From NCBI RefSeq assembly GCF_014650695.1, contig NZ_BMVL01000005.1, positions 407,075-471,074 of the forward strand: 64,000 bases of DNA, in the 5' to 3' direction. The position numbers and the translations under genes were made by a program. Under the pieces are notes generated by a model. That model did no database searches. It saw only the letters and a list, made by a program, of their open reading frames with translations, and was not told the origin of the DNA. This document shows, piece after piece, positions 41,343 through 49,041 of this stretch; the first letter of the stretch is position 1; each line of letters begins with the position of its first letter. This DNA is from Streptomyces avidinii (lineage in GTDB: Bacteria; Actinomycetota; Actinomycetes; Streptomycetales; Streptomycetaceae).

Positions 41343-43106
41343 ATGAAGAGAAGACGCGGCGCCGCCGCTCGCGGGGCAGCCCGGCCGCTGCTGCTCCTGC
41401 CGGTCCAGGCGGCCCTGCTGATCGGCCTGGGCGGGCTGGTCACCGGGCCGGCCGCGCACCACTGGCCGCTCGCGGTCGAGGACCGGGTCCCCCGGGCCCT
41501 GGCGGAGTACCGCGATGCGCCCGTCCTCATCACGGTGTCCGAGTGGCTCTCCGCACTCGGGAGCACGCAGGTCGTCGTCGGGCTGACCCTGGCCGCGCTG
41601 CTCGCCCTGCTCCGGCTGCCCCGGGTGGCGCTGCGCCGAGAGGCGCTCTTCCTCGGTGCCGCGGTCGCCGCGCAGTCGGCGGTGTTCGTCCTGGTCACGG
41701 CGTTCGTGGAACGGCCGCGCCCGGACCTCCCCCGACTCGACGCCGCACCGCCCACTTCCAGCTTCCCCTCCGGCCACGTCGGAGCCTCGCTGGCCCTCTA
41801 CGGCGGACTGGCCGTCATCGCGGCCCTGCGGCTGCGCGGCCCCTGGCGCCCCGCCGTGATGGCCGCCCTCCTGCTGGTGCCGCCCGCGGTCGGCCTGGCC
41901 CGGGTCTACCGCGGCATGCACTACCCCAGCGACATCGCAGGCGGCCTCCTCAACGGCGCAGCCACCCTCCTGATCACGGCTTCGGTCTTCCTCCACGGCC
42001 GCCACCGGTCCACGCCCCGGCCGCCGCACGGCCCGCACCTGCCCGCTCAGGCGGCCACCGCCGATGCCCGCGGCGGGCGGACGGAGCTCGTCGTGCCGAC
42101 GGTGCTCGTCGTACGGCACCCGTACGGCTGCCCGGACGACCTCGCCGAGCGGTTGCGCGCCGTACTCGAAGGCCACGGCCACCCCCACCGCGAGCAGCGC
42201 TGGATCCGCACCACCGCCGAGCGCCCGGCGGGCGCTCTCACCGAGGAGCTCGCCGCGCGCCGCCCCGCCCTGGTGGTGGCCTGCGGCGGCGACGGCACCC
42301 TGCGCGCCTGCGCCGAGCTGCTGGCCGGCAGCGGGATCCCGCTGGCCGTGGTGCCCTGCGGCACCGGCAACCTCCTGGCCCGGAACCTAGGCCTCCCGCT
42401 GGACCCGGCTGCGGCGCTCGACGCGTCCCTGGCCGGCGACAGCCACCTCATCGACGTCGGGCGCGTCCGGGGCGACGGCCTCGCGCCCACCCGGTTCACC
42501 GTCATGGCCGGCGCCGGGTTCGACGCCGCGATGGTCAAGGACGCCTCACCCCGCCTCAAGTCCCGGCTGGGCTGGGCCGCGTACGTGCTGTCGGCGCTCC
42601 GGCACCTGCGCGATCCGAGCGTGCGACTGACGATCCGCGTGGACGGGGCCCGCGCACGGCGGCGCCGGGCCCGGATGGTCGTCATCGGGAACGTGGGCAC
42701 CCTCCAGGGCGGGCTGCCGCTGCTGCCGGGAGCCCGCCCCGACAGCGGACACCTGGACGTGGTGCTGTTCGACCCGCGCGGCCCGGCCGGATGGCTCGCG
42801 GCCGCCACCCACCTCCTGTCCCGTCTCCTGCGCCGCCACCCGCCGCTCCCGGCCGCCGCCGCGCGCACGGAGGCCGGGGGAGCCCTGGAGTACTTCACCG
42901 CGACCCGTGTCGACGTGCGCTGCGCACGCCCCCAGCCCCGCGAACTCGACGGCGACCCGGTCTCCGACGGCACCCGCCTCACCGCCTGGATCGAACCGGG
43001 CGCACTGCGCGTCCAGCTGCCCCGGACCACCGCCGTACGAGAAGGAGAGGAGGAACGGCATGGGAACAGCCCGACGCGTACCGCCGCGCCACGGCGTGCA
43101 CGGTGA
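41343..43106 (+). CDS. PAP2 phosphatase - diacylglycerol kinase fusion protein
   Basis: This 587-residue membrane enzyme has two domains. The N-terminal PAP2 phosphatase (about 15-220, several membrane helices) has its three catalytic motifs in ERPRP (123-127), SSFPSGH (139-145) and RGMHYPSD (190-197). The C-terminal diacylglycerol/sphingosine-kinase-type catalytic domain (about 250-560) has CGGDGTLRACAELL (GGDGT 315-319), CGTGNLLARNLGLPL and the late HLDVVLFDPRGP. The two halves catalyse opposite steps (phosphate removal and phosphorylation) on lipid substrates, so the fusion could cycle phosphatidic acid and diacylglycerol or act on undecaprenyl lipids. Its 3' end overlaps the next gene by 47 bases. 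Two more membrane-lipid genes follow. Confidence 0.92.
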   Translation: MKRRRGAAARGAARPLLLLPVQAALLIGLGGLVTGPAAHHWPLAVEDRVPRALAEYRDAPVLITVSEWLSALGSTQVVVGLTLAALLALLRLPRVALRREALFLGAAVAAQSAVFVLVTAFVERPRPDLPRLDAAPPTSSFPSGHVGASLALYGGLAVIAALRLRGPWRPAVMAALLLVPPAVGLARVYRGMHYPSDIAGGLLNGAATLLITASVFLHGRHRSTPRPPHGPHLPAQAATADARGGRTELVVPTVLVVRHPYGCPDDLAERLRAVLEGHGHPHREQRWIRTTAERPAGALTEELAARRPALVVACGGDGTLRACAELLAGSGIPLAVVPCGTGNLLARNLGLPLDPAAALDASLAGDSHLIDVGRVRGDGLAPTRFTVMAGAGFDAAMVKDASPRLKSRLGWAAYVLSALRHLRDPSVRLTIRVDGARARRRRARMVVIGNVGTLQGGLPLLPGARPDSGHLDVVLFDPRGPAGWLAAATHLLSRLLRRHPPLPAAAARTEAGGALEYFTATRVDVRCARPQPRELDGDPVSDGTRLTAWIEPGALRVQLPRTTAVREGEEERHGNSPTRTAAPRRAR

Positions 43107-44016
43107 CGAACTCTCCGGCGACGAGGCGTGGACCGCGCTGCGCCGCTACGGCAGTTGGAGCCTGGCCCGTGACTCCTTCGTCCGATTCCGCTACGCCGAC
43201 GGGTTCAGCCACGCCCGCGCACTCGCCCTGCAGACCGTCCTGTGCCTGGTCCCGCTGGCGATCGCCGCCGTCGGCCTCTCCAGTGTCCTGCACACCGAGG
43301 ACGCCGGCCGGGTGGTCGAGCTGACCATCCGCGGCCTCACCCCCAGCGGCCCCGGCCGGGCGGCGGTGGACGACGCGCTCAGCGGCAGCCGCCGCCGGGC
43401 GGGCGACGGCGGCCAACTCGCCCTGTGGTTGGGCCTGCTGTTCGCCGTCGTCAACGTCACCACGGCCCTCTGCCAGGTCGAGCGCGGCGCCAACCGCATA
43501 TACGGCAACGAACGCGATCGGCCGTTCCTCGCCAAGTACGCCCGCGGCCTCGCGATGTCGGCCCTCGCCGGCTTCCCGCTGGGCCTCAGCTTCGTCCTCA
43601 CCGTACTCGGCGCCGACCTCACCCGCGCCCTCGCCGAGGTGTACGACCTGGCCCCCGCCACCGTGCGGACCTGGGAGATCCTGCGCCTGCCCGCGGGTGT
43701 CCTGCTGGCCGTCCTCGCCACCAGCGCGATCTTCCGGCTCTCCCCGCGACGCCGGCAACCCGGCTACACCTGGCTGGCCTTCGGCGCCGTCGTGTACCTG
43801 GCGCTGTGGAACCTCGCCACCTGGGGCCTCAGCCTGTACGTCGGCGCCAGCGGCTCGTTCACCAGCGTCTACGGGCCGCTCAGCGCCATCGTGTCCCTGC
43901 TCCTGTGGTCGTACCTCACCTCGACGGCCCTGTTCCTCGGACTGTCCTTCGCCGCCCAGCTGGAAGCCGTACGCGCCGGGGTCCGCGACCCGGTCCTCCC
44001 CGACCCCGGGATCTGA
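43060..44016 (+). CDS. YihY/BrkB-family inner-membrane protein
   Basis: The 318-residue integral membrane protein of the YihY/virulence factor BrkB family has about six hydrophobic segments. Features are SFVRFRYADGFSHARALALQ, VLCLVPLAIAAVGL, WLGLLFAVVNVTTALCQVER, and ASGSFTSVYGPLSAIVSLLL with LLWSYLTSTALFLGLSFAAQ near the end. The family's molecular function is unsettled; it is sometimes linked to phospholipid handling. ATG 43060 is supported by GGAGAGGAGG eight bases upstream and lies inside the end of the PAP2-kinase gene, so the two are co-translated. Confidence 0.9.
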   Translation: MGTARRVPPRHGVHGDELSGDEAWTALRRYGSWSLARDSFVRFRYADGFSHARALALQTVLCLVPLAIAAVGLSSVLHTEDAGRVVELTIRGLTPSGPGRAAVDDALSGSRRRAGDGGQLALWLGLLFAVVNVTTALCQVERGANRIYGNERDRPFLAKYARGLAMSALAGFPLGLSFVLTVLGADLTRALAEVYDLAPATVRTWEILRLPAGVLLAVLATSAIFRLSPRRRQPGYTWLAFGAVVYLALWNLATWGLSLYVGASGSFTSVYGPLSAIVSLLLWSYLTSTALFLGLSFAAQLEAVRAGVRDPVLPDPGI

Positions 44017-44088
44017 CCGACCGCCACCGGCCGCCACCGACCGCCGACAACTGCCACCGACCGCCGCACACGAGAGGACGCCGCAGGC

Positions 44089-44952
44089 ATGGCACCACCC
44101 ACCGGAAGCTCCCCCCGCCGTGCGGCCCTGCGCGATCGGCTCCGCCATCCGCTGCGGCACCTGCCGGCGTGGCACGGCGGCCCCGACGCCACTTTCGCCG
44201 CCCGGCTGCTCCTCACCACGGCTGCGACCGCCGTGGTGTCCGTCCCCTTCGCCGTCGCCCTGGTCCTCGTCGAGTCCGGGTGGCAGCCCCTGCTCCGCCT
44301 GGACCGTGCGACGGCCGAACGGCTGCACGCCACGGCCCTGGAGCACCCCGGCCTGGTGCGCGTCCTCGACGTCCTCACCGGGGTGGTGTGGGACCCGGTG
44401 ACCCTACGCCTCCTGGTGGCCCTGCTGGTCGTCCGGCTGGCCGTTCGCGGAGCATGGCGGCCGGCCGCCTGGGCCGCCGTCACGGCGGCCGGCAGCGCCC
44501 TGGTGGGGTACCTCGCGAAGATCGCCGTCGAGCGGGCCCGGCCCCACCTCCCCGAGCCGGTCGCCCACGCACCCGGCTTCTCCTTCCCCTCCGGGCACGC
44601 CATGACGGCCCTCACCTCCAGCGCGGTGCTGCTGCTGGTCCTGCTGCCGCTCGTCCCGCGCGCCTGGCGCCCGCTGCCCTGGGCGCTGGCCGTGCTCACC
44701 GTGGTGGGCGTCGGCTACACCCGGGTGGCGCTGGGCGTCCACTGGGTCAGCGACGTCGTCGGCGGCTGGCTCCTGGGGCTGGTCACGGTCACCGCGACGA
44801 CCCTGGTCTTCGAGGCCTGGCGGGCGGACACCGGACGCCCCCGGGCCGCGGTCACCGACGGCCTCGAACCCGAGCTCACCGGCCCCGACCCCGAGTCCGC
44901 ACCTCCGGCCGGTGCCCCGGCCCCGCCTGCGCCCCGCACGGGCCGCCGATGA
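44089..44952 (+). CDS. PAP2-family membrane phosphatase
   Basis: The 287-residue PAP2 superfamily protein has about six membrane helices. It has the three catalytic motifs KIAVERARPHLPEP near residue 143, FSFPSGHAMTALTS near 165, and RVALGVHWVSDVVGG near 214. It probably dephosphorylates lipid pyrophosphates or phosphatidic acid at the outer membrane face. The C-terminal 45 residues are Pro/Ala-rich and disordered. It is the third membrane-lipid gene in a row after the PAP2-kinase fusion and BrkB genes, separated from the latter by 72 bases that hold imperfect repeats of CCACCGACCGCC. Confidence 0.9.
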   Translation: MAPPTGSSPRRAALRDRLRHPLRHLPAWHGGPDATFAARLLLTTAATAVVSVPFAVALVLVESGWQPLLRLDRATAERLHATALEHPGLVRVLDVLTGVVWDPVTLRLLVALLVVRLAVRGAWRPAAWAAVTAAGSALVGYLAKIAVERARPHLPEPVAHAPGFSFPSGHAMTALTSSAVLLLVLLPLVPRAWRPLPWALAVLTVVGVGYTRVALGVHWVSDVVGGWLLGLVTVTATTLVFEAWRADTGRPRAAVTDGLEPELTGPDPESAPPAGAPAPPAPRTGRR

Positions 44953-45034
44953 GCAGCCACTGCTTCCGCACGCGGACGACACCTGTCCGCCGGTTGTCCG
45001 GCTCGACCGAAAGGACCAGCCGGACGATCGGCCC

Positions 45035-45059
45035 GTTTTGGCTCGGGCATAGCGGGTAG
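45035..45059 (+). promoter_or_regulatory. Sigma-B/H-type stress promoter of dps
   Basis: GTTT (45035-45038) and GGGTAG (45054-45059) are separated by 15 bases, matching the -35 GTTT and -10 GGGTA pattern of stress sigma factors of the SigB/SigH group in streptomycetes. The dps start lies 44 bases downstream. Confidence 0.65.
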
Positions 45060-45102
45060 TCGACGTTTCATCGATACATATCCCGATATGAATGGAGACG
45101 TC

Positions 45103-45573
45103 GTGTCCGTCGTCAAGAACGCCCTCCCGGAAGCCGACCTCAAGGTCGTCGGTGAAGCGCTGCAGGGCGCTCTGGTGGACCTGGTGGACCTCTCGCTCGT
45201 GGCCAAGCAGGTGCACTGGAACGTGGTGGGACCCCGCTTCCGGTCCGTACACCTCCAGCTCGACGAGGTCGTCACCACGGCGCGCACCCACTCGGACGTC
45301 GTGGCCGAGCGGGCCTCCGCCCTCGGGATCACCCCGGACGGCCGGGCCGCGACGGTGGCGTCCGCCACCGCGATCACGGGTGTGCCCGAGGGCTGGATCA
45401 AGGACGTGGACGCGGTCCGCATCCTCGTCGACGCCCTCAGCACGGTGATCACCCGCATGCGCGAGCGCATCCGGTCCACGGACGAACCCGACCCGGTCAC
45501 CCAGGACCTCCTGATCGCCCTCACCGGCGAGCTCGAGAAGCACCACTGGATGTTCGCCGCCGAGAACATCTGA
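45103..45573 (+). CDS. dps: Dps-family DNA-protection ferritin
   Basis: The 156-residue Dps protein forms a 12-subunit cage that oxidises and stores iron and protects DNA in stationary phase or stress. It has the inter-subunit ferroxidase residues in LVAKQVHWNVVGPRFRSVHL (His and Asp/Glu ligands in HWNVVG...HLQLDEVV) and the five-helix pattern to GELEKHHWMFAAENI. GTG 45103 is preferred over ATG 45088: GGAG lies five bases before it, and SVVKNALPEAD is the usual start of actinomycete homologues. A sigma-B-type promoter precedes the gene and a strong hairpin follows, so it is a single-gene stress unit. Confidence 0.93.
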   Translation: MSVVKNALPEADLKVVGEALQGALVDLVDLSLVAKQVHWNVVGPRFRSVHLQLDEVVTTARTHSDVVAERASALGITPDGRAATVASATAITGVPEGWIKDVDAVRILVDALSTVITRMRERIRSTDEPDPVTQDLLIALTGELEKHHWMFAAENI

Positions 45574-45582
45574 GCGCGCCGG

Positions 45583-45626
45583 CCGGCGTGGCCCCGGACG
45601 GCAGCAGCCGTCCGGGGCCACGCCGG
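45583..45626. terminator. Very strong bidirectional terminator between dps and rph
   Basis: CCGGCGTGGCCCCGGACGG (45583-45601) pairs perfectly over 19 bases with its complement at 45608-45626, leaving a six-base loop. It sits between two convergent stop codons. Confidence 0.85.
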
Positions 45627-45635
45627 TGCGCCCGC

Positions 45636-48257
45636 TCAGGAGAGGATTTCGACGTACCCGTCGGTCCCGTGCAAGCGGATCCGCTGGCCGTCGCGGATCA
45701 GCCGGGTGGCCTGCTCCACGCCGACGACGGCGGGCAGACCGTACTCCCGGGCGATCACCGCGCCATGGGTCATCAGGCCGCCCACCTCGGTCACCAGGCC
45801 CGCGATGCCGACGAACAGCGGCGACCAGCTGGGGTCCGTGAAGGCCGTGACCAGGATGTCGCCCGCTTCGAGATCGGCCTCCGCCATGTCGAGGACCACC
45901 CGCGCCCGTCCCTCGACCGTCCCGGCCGAGACCGGTACGCCGACCAGGGCGCCGGCCGGTACGTCGTCGCGCCGGTACGCCCCGGTGAGGGCCTCACCGT
46001 CCGAGGTGAGCACCCGGGGCGGCGTGAGCGCGTGGTAGGCACGGAAGGCCTCCTTGCGCTGCTGGACGAGCTGCTGGAGGGCCTGCCGGTCGTCCGCGCT
46101 GTTCGAACGCACGACCTCGTGGAGTTCCTGGAAGGTGAGGTGGAAGACGTCCTCCCGCTCAGGGACCACGCCCGCCTGCACGAGGCGCCCGGCCTCCTCC
46201 ATCAGGGCCCGCTTGTAGAGGAAGTAGCGGCTGATGATGCCGTACTTCGGGTACTCCCGGTACCCGATGAAAGTGCGCACCCGGTCGATCATCCGCTTGG
46301 TCTCGTCGGCCTTCCGCTCCCCGTCCGGCAGGGCGCGCAGGCGTGACAGCACGTCCTGTTCTTTCTCCTGCGCCTTCTTCCGCCCCTCCTCGAAGCGCCG
46401 CTCGGCCGCGCCCGGCTCGAAGTTCCGCACGTTGTCGAGGATCACGGGCACCAGGGTGCCGGGGCGCTCGCGCCAACGCGGCCTGGTGATGTCGATCTCG
46501 CCGACGCAGCGCATGCCGTACCGGTCGAGGTATGTCTCGATGGCGTCGCGCGCCTCGGCCCCGCCCGGGAGCTTCGCCAGCTCGTCCAGGAAGGCTTCGT
46601 CCTCGATGGGGTCCACGCCCTGCAGGAAGGCCACCACCTCCGGCAGCGGACGGATCACGTCCGCGACGTCGAGCAGCGCCAGTCCCATCTCCGACGTGAT
46701 GTTGTCGGGGGCGGACAGCGTCAGCGTGTCGGCCGCGTTCTTCTCGCCCAGCCACTCCTGCAGCTTGTCGTTCAGCCACCAGGTGGCCTCCATTCCCGCC
46801 ATGATCGCCTGAATGCTCAGGGGATCACTGAGGAGCCGCTTGTGCTCCTCGAAGGCCTCCAGCAGGAAGTCGAACAGAGCCGGTCCGCTCTTCGTCCGGA
46901 TGTCGCGCTCCAGGGCGGCGACGGACACCCGGCTGCGCTCGATCAGCGCGGTGACGACGGCCGGACCGGTCTCGATCGGGGCGGGTGCACCGCCGGCCGG
47001 CGGCCCGCCGGGGACCGCGTCCGGGAGCGACGGGACGAAGTCCCCGCGGTCGAGGACGGTCTCCAGAGCGTCCCTGATCAGCGGATCGCCCTTCCCCAGG
47101 GCGTCCAGGAGGCCGGCGCGGCTCGCGGGCGAGGCCAGGCGCGCGGTGACGTCCACGAACAGCCTTCCGCCGGCCTCGTGCATCGGCACCATGGCCGTCA
47201 GCTGCCACATGGAGAACCCCAGCGCCTTCATGGGGTCGGTCATCATCTGTCCGTGGCCGACGGAGACGTAGACGTGGTTCTCCCGGTCGCCGCTCTCCGG
47301 GACGGGGAACAGCGTCGTGATCGGCCGGCTCTGCACGATCCGGAAGCCGTCGTCGACCAGGCACCACTCGATGTCCTGCGGGCGGCCGAAGTGCGCCTCG
47401 ATCCGCCGCCCGAGCTCTACCAGCCGCACGACCTGCGCATCCGTCAGCGCCGGCTGGTCCTGCCGCTGCGCGTCGATCGCCACCTCCTGCGTACCGCCGG
47501 CCGGCAGGGCGGTCAGGGCGCGCTGCTTCGAGGCGATCGCCTTGGCGACGACCTCGCCGTCGCGCACCGTGAAGACGTCCGGGTTCACCAGGCCGGAGAC
47601 CAGGGCCTCGCCGAGGCCGAAGCCGGCGTCCACGGTGGAGACCTTGCGGTCGCCCGTGACCGGGTCGGCCGTGAACAGGATGCCGGAGGCGTGCGGGAAG
47701 GCCATCTGCTGCACGACCACGGCCATGTGCACCGTGCGGTGGTCGATGCCGCCCCGCTCGCGGTAGGTCACGGCGCGCTCGGTGAACAGCGAGGCCCAGC
47801 ACCGGCTGATGTGCCGGAGGATCTCCGCCGGCCCCACGATGTTCAGGTACGTGTCCTGCTGGCCCGCGAAGGACGCCGTCGGCAGGTCCTCCGCCGTCGC
47901 GCTGGACCGGACGGCGTACGCGGCCTGCTCGCCGGACCGGGCGAGCGCGCCGGTGATCTCCGCCGCGAGATCGTCCGGGACGCGGATCCCTTCGACGGTC
48001 CGGCGGATCTGCGCGCTGAGCGTGCGGATCGCCTCACGGTCGTCCGGGTCGACGCGCGACAACCGGTCGAGCAGATCGTCGAGCGAGGGCGCTTCCACCA
48101 TGATCCGCCGGAAGGCCTCCGTCGTCACGCAGAACCCTCCCGGCACGCGGACGCCTTCGATCCGCGACAGCGCGCCCAGGTGCGCGCCCTTGCCGCCGAC
48201 GACCGCGACCTGCGTCTCGTCCACCAGGTGAAGGTCCCGTACGTACTGCTCGTTCAC
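45636..48257 (-). CDS. rph: Rifamycin-inactivating phosphotransferase (rifampin phosphotransferase, RPH)
   Basis: This 873-residue enzyme resembles phosphoenolpyruvate synthase. It has an N-terminal ATP-binding domain (GGKGAHLGALSRIEG, RSSATAEDLPTASFAGQ, ASGILFTADPVTGDR), a middle substrate domain (about 330-750), and a C-terminal swivelling phosphohistidine domain with VTEVGGLMTHGAVIAREYG and LPAVVGVEQAT. RPH enzymes transfer the ATP beta-phosphate to the C21 hydroxyl of rifamycins; length and order match. GTG 48257 is seven bases after GGAGG. The upstream region carries a 19-base match to the rifamycin-associated element, which strongly favours this assignment over PEP synthase. Confers intrinsic rifamycin tolerance if expressed (inference). 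Confidence 0.9.
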   Translation of the reverse strand: MNEQYVRDLHLVDETQVAVVGGKGAHLGALSRIEGVRVPGGFCVTTEAFRRIMVEAPSLDDLLDRLSRVDPDDREAIRTLSAQIRRTVEGIRVPDDLAAEITGALARSGEQAAYAVRSSATAEDLPTASFAGQQDTYLNIVGPAEILRHISRCWASLFTERAVTYRERGGIDHRTVHMAVVVQQMAFPHASGILFTADPVTGDRKVSTVDAGFGLGEALVSGLVNPDVFTVRDGEVVAKAIASKQRALTALPAGGTQEVAIDAQRQDQPALTDAQVVRLVELGRRIEAHFGRPQDIEWCLVDDGFRIVQSRPITTLFPVPESGDRENHVYVSVGHGQMMTDPMKALGFSMWQLTAMVPMHEAGGRLFVDVTARLASPASRAGLLDALGKGDPLIRDALETVLDRGDFVPSLPDAVPGGPPAGGAPAPIETGPAVVTALIERSRVSVAALERDIRTKSGPALFDFLLEAFEEHKRLLSDPLSIQAIMAGMEATWWLNDKLQEWLGEKNAADTLTLSAPDNITSEMGLALLDVADVIRPLPEVVAFLQGVDPIEDEAFLDELAKLPGGAEARDAIETYLDRYGMRCVGEIDITRPRWRERPGTLVPVILDNVRNFEPGAAERRFEEGRKKAQEKEQDVLSRLRALPDGERKADETKRMIDRVRTFIGYREYPKYGIISRYFLYKRALMEEAGRLVQAGVVPEREDVFHLTFQELHEVVRSNSADDRQALQQLVQQRKEAFRAYHALTPPRVLTSDGEALTGAYRRDDVPAGALVGVPVSAGTVEGRARVVLDMAEADLEAGDILVTAFTDPSWSPLFVGIAGLVTEVGGLMTHGAVIAREYGLPAVVGVEQATRLIRDGQRIRLHGTDGYVEILS

Positions 48258-48311
48258 TGCGATGCCTCCGAGGCGATTGTGGCTCAGGTCGATGATTCTG
48301 CGCTGTGCCCC

Positions 48312-48330
48312 GGGCCTTGCGGCAAGCCCC
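48312..48330 (-). promoter_or_regulatory. Rifamycin-associated element (RAE) upstream of rph
   Basis: Minus-strand GGGGCTTGCCGCAAGGCCC is a 19-base near-perfect palindrome, 55 bases before the rph start. It matches, from memory with one central base different, the RAE described upstream of rifamycin-inactivating genes in actinomycetes. TATAGC on the minus strand lies about ten bases upstream of it and could be the -10. Confidence 0.75.
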
Positions 48331-48353
48331 CCTGCGCGCTATAACTTGAGAGT

Positions 48354-48377
48354 GGCAAGGAGAGGGCTCTCCTTGCC
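48354..48377. repeat. Perfect 11-base inverted repeat next to the RAE
   Basis: GGCAAGGAGAG (48354-48364) and CTCTCCTTGCC (48367-48377) form a palindrome with a two-base centre. It could be an operator at the -35 position of the rph promoter, or a hairpin ending plus-strand transcription (TTTGTCGTTT follows). The sequence alone does not decide. Confidence 0.6.
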
Positions 48378-48467
48378 TTTGTCGTTTCCGGTCACGCCAG
48401 AAGTGACGAACGATGAGATATCGCCACTCGAACCGTGTGCGCGACGGGTTCGGGTTAAGTTCTGACC

Positions 48468-49034
48468 ATGTCTGTCGAGTTACCCCTCGCTGCCGTGACC
48501 GTGACCGTCCTGACCGAAGGCGTCAGATTCCTCTACGACCAGGCGGGCGCGCTGCTGGCGCGACGCCGCGAGCGTGCCGCCGAGGCGGGCGCCGCCGAAG
48601 AGAGCTCGCCCACCCCACCGGTCGTCGCCGAGCCGCGTGAACTTCCCGCGCCCGACCCGATCCTGGTGGAGCGCTTCGAGGCGGAGTTGCGGGGCCTTCG
48701 GGCCGATCTTCACGAATACGCCAGTGGCGTCGATCCGGTGACCACCACCGACCCGGAGCTCCTGGGCCGCGTCGACGCTCTGCGCCGGGTCCTGGAGGCG
48801 ATCCACGGCACGCCGCTGCTCTTCACCGGCGAGCCGGGCGATCCAGGAGAGCCGGACGCAACGACCGTGGTGCGCGGCCGGGTCGACACCGACGAGGTGG
48901 CGGGCTACGTCGCCGCCGTACGGGCCGAACGGCCCGCCGGCACCGTCGAGGGCTACGTGCGGGCGAAGCGGGTGGAACAGGGCGGCGAGGTCGTCGGGGT
49001 GGATCTCGGATCCGGCTCCCGGACACGGCCGTAG
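48468..49034 (+). CDS. Hypothetical protein paired with a STAND NTPase
   Basis: I do not recognise this 188-residue protein by family. It starts with a short hydrophobic segment (LPLAAVTVTVLTEGVRFLYD) and an Arg-rich amphipathic stretch. A Glu/Pro linker follows, then a helical part (VERFEAELRGLRADLHEYAS) and a compact C-terminal part with ATTVVRGRVDTDEVAGYVAA and GTVEGYVRAKRVEQGGEVVG. TTAAGT seven bases before ATG 48468 suggests a leaderless message. It ends seven bases before the large NTPase gene, so it is almost certainly co-expressed and may be its adaptor, sensor or effector; that is inference. Confidence 0.75.
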   Translation: MSVELPLAAVTVTVLTEGVRFLYDQAGALLARRRERAAEAGAAEESSPTPPVVAEPRELPAPDPILVERFEAELRGLRADLHEYASGVDPVTTTDPELLGRVDALRRVLEAIHGTPLLFTGEPGDPGEPDATTVVRGRVDTDEVAGYVAAVRAERPAGTVEGYVRAKRVEQGGEVVGVDLGSGSRTRP

Positions 49035-49041
49035 TACCACC

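Noticed and set aside
44017-44088. CCACCGACCGCC-like repeats as a regulatory array
   Set aside because: They are imperfect, short and within a 72-base gap; simple-sequence drift in GC-rich spacer DNA explains them.
45636-48257. Phosphoenolpyruvate synthase (ppsA)
   Set aside because: Domain order is shared, but the length, middle domain and the upstream rifamycin-associated element fit rifampin phosphotransferase better.
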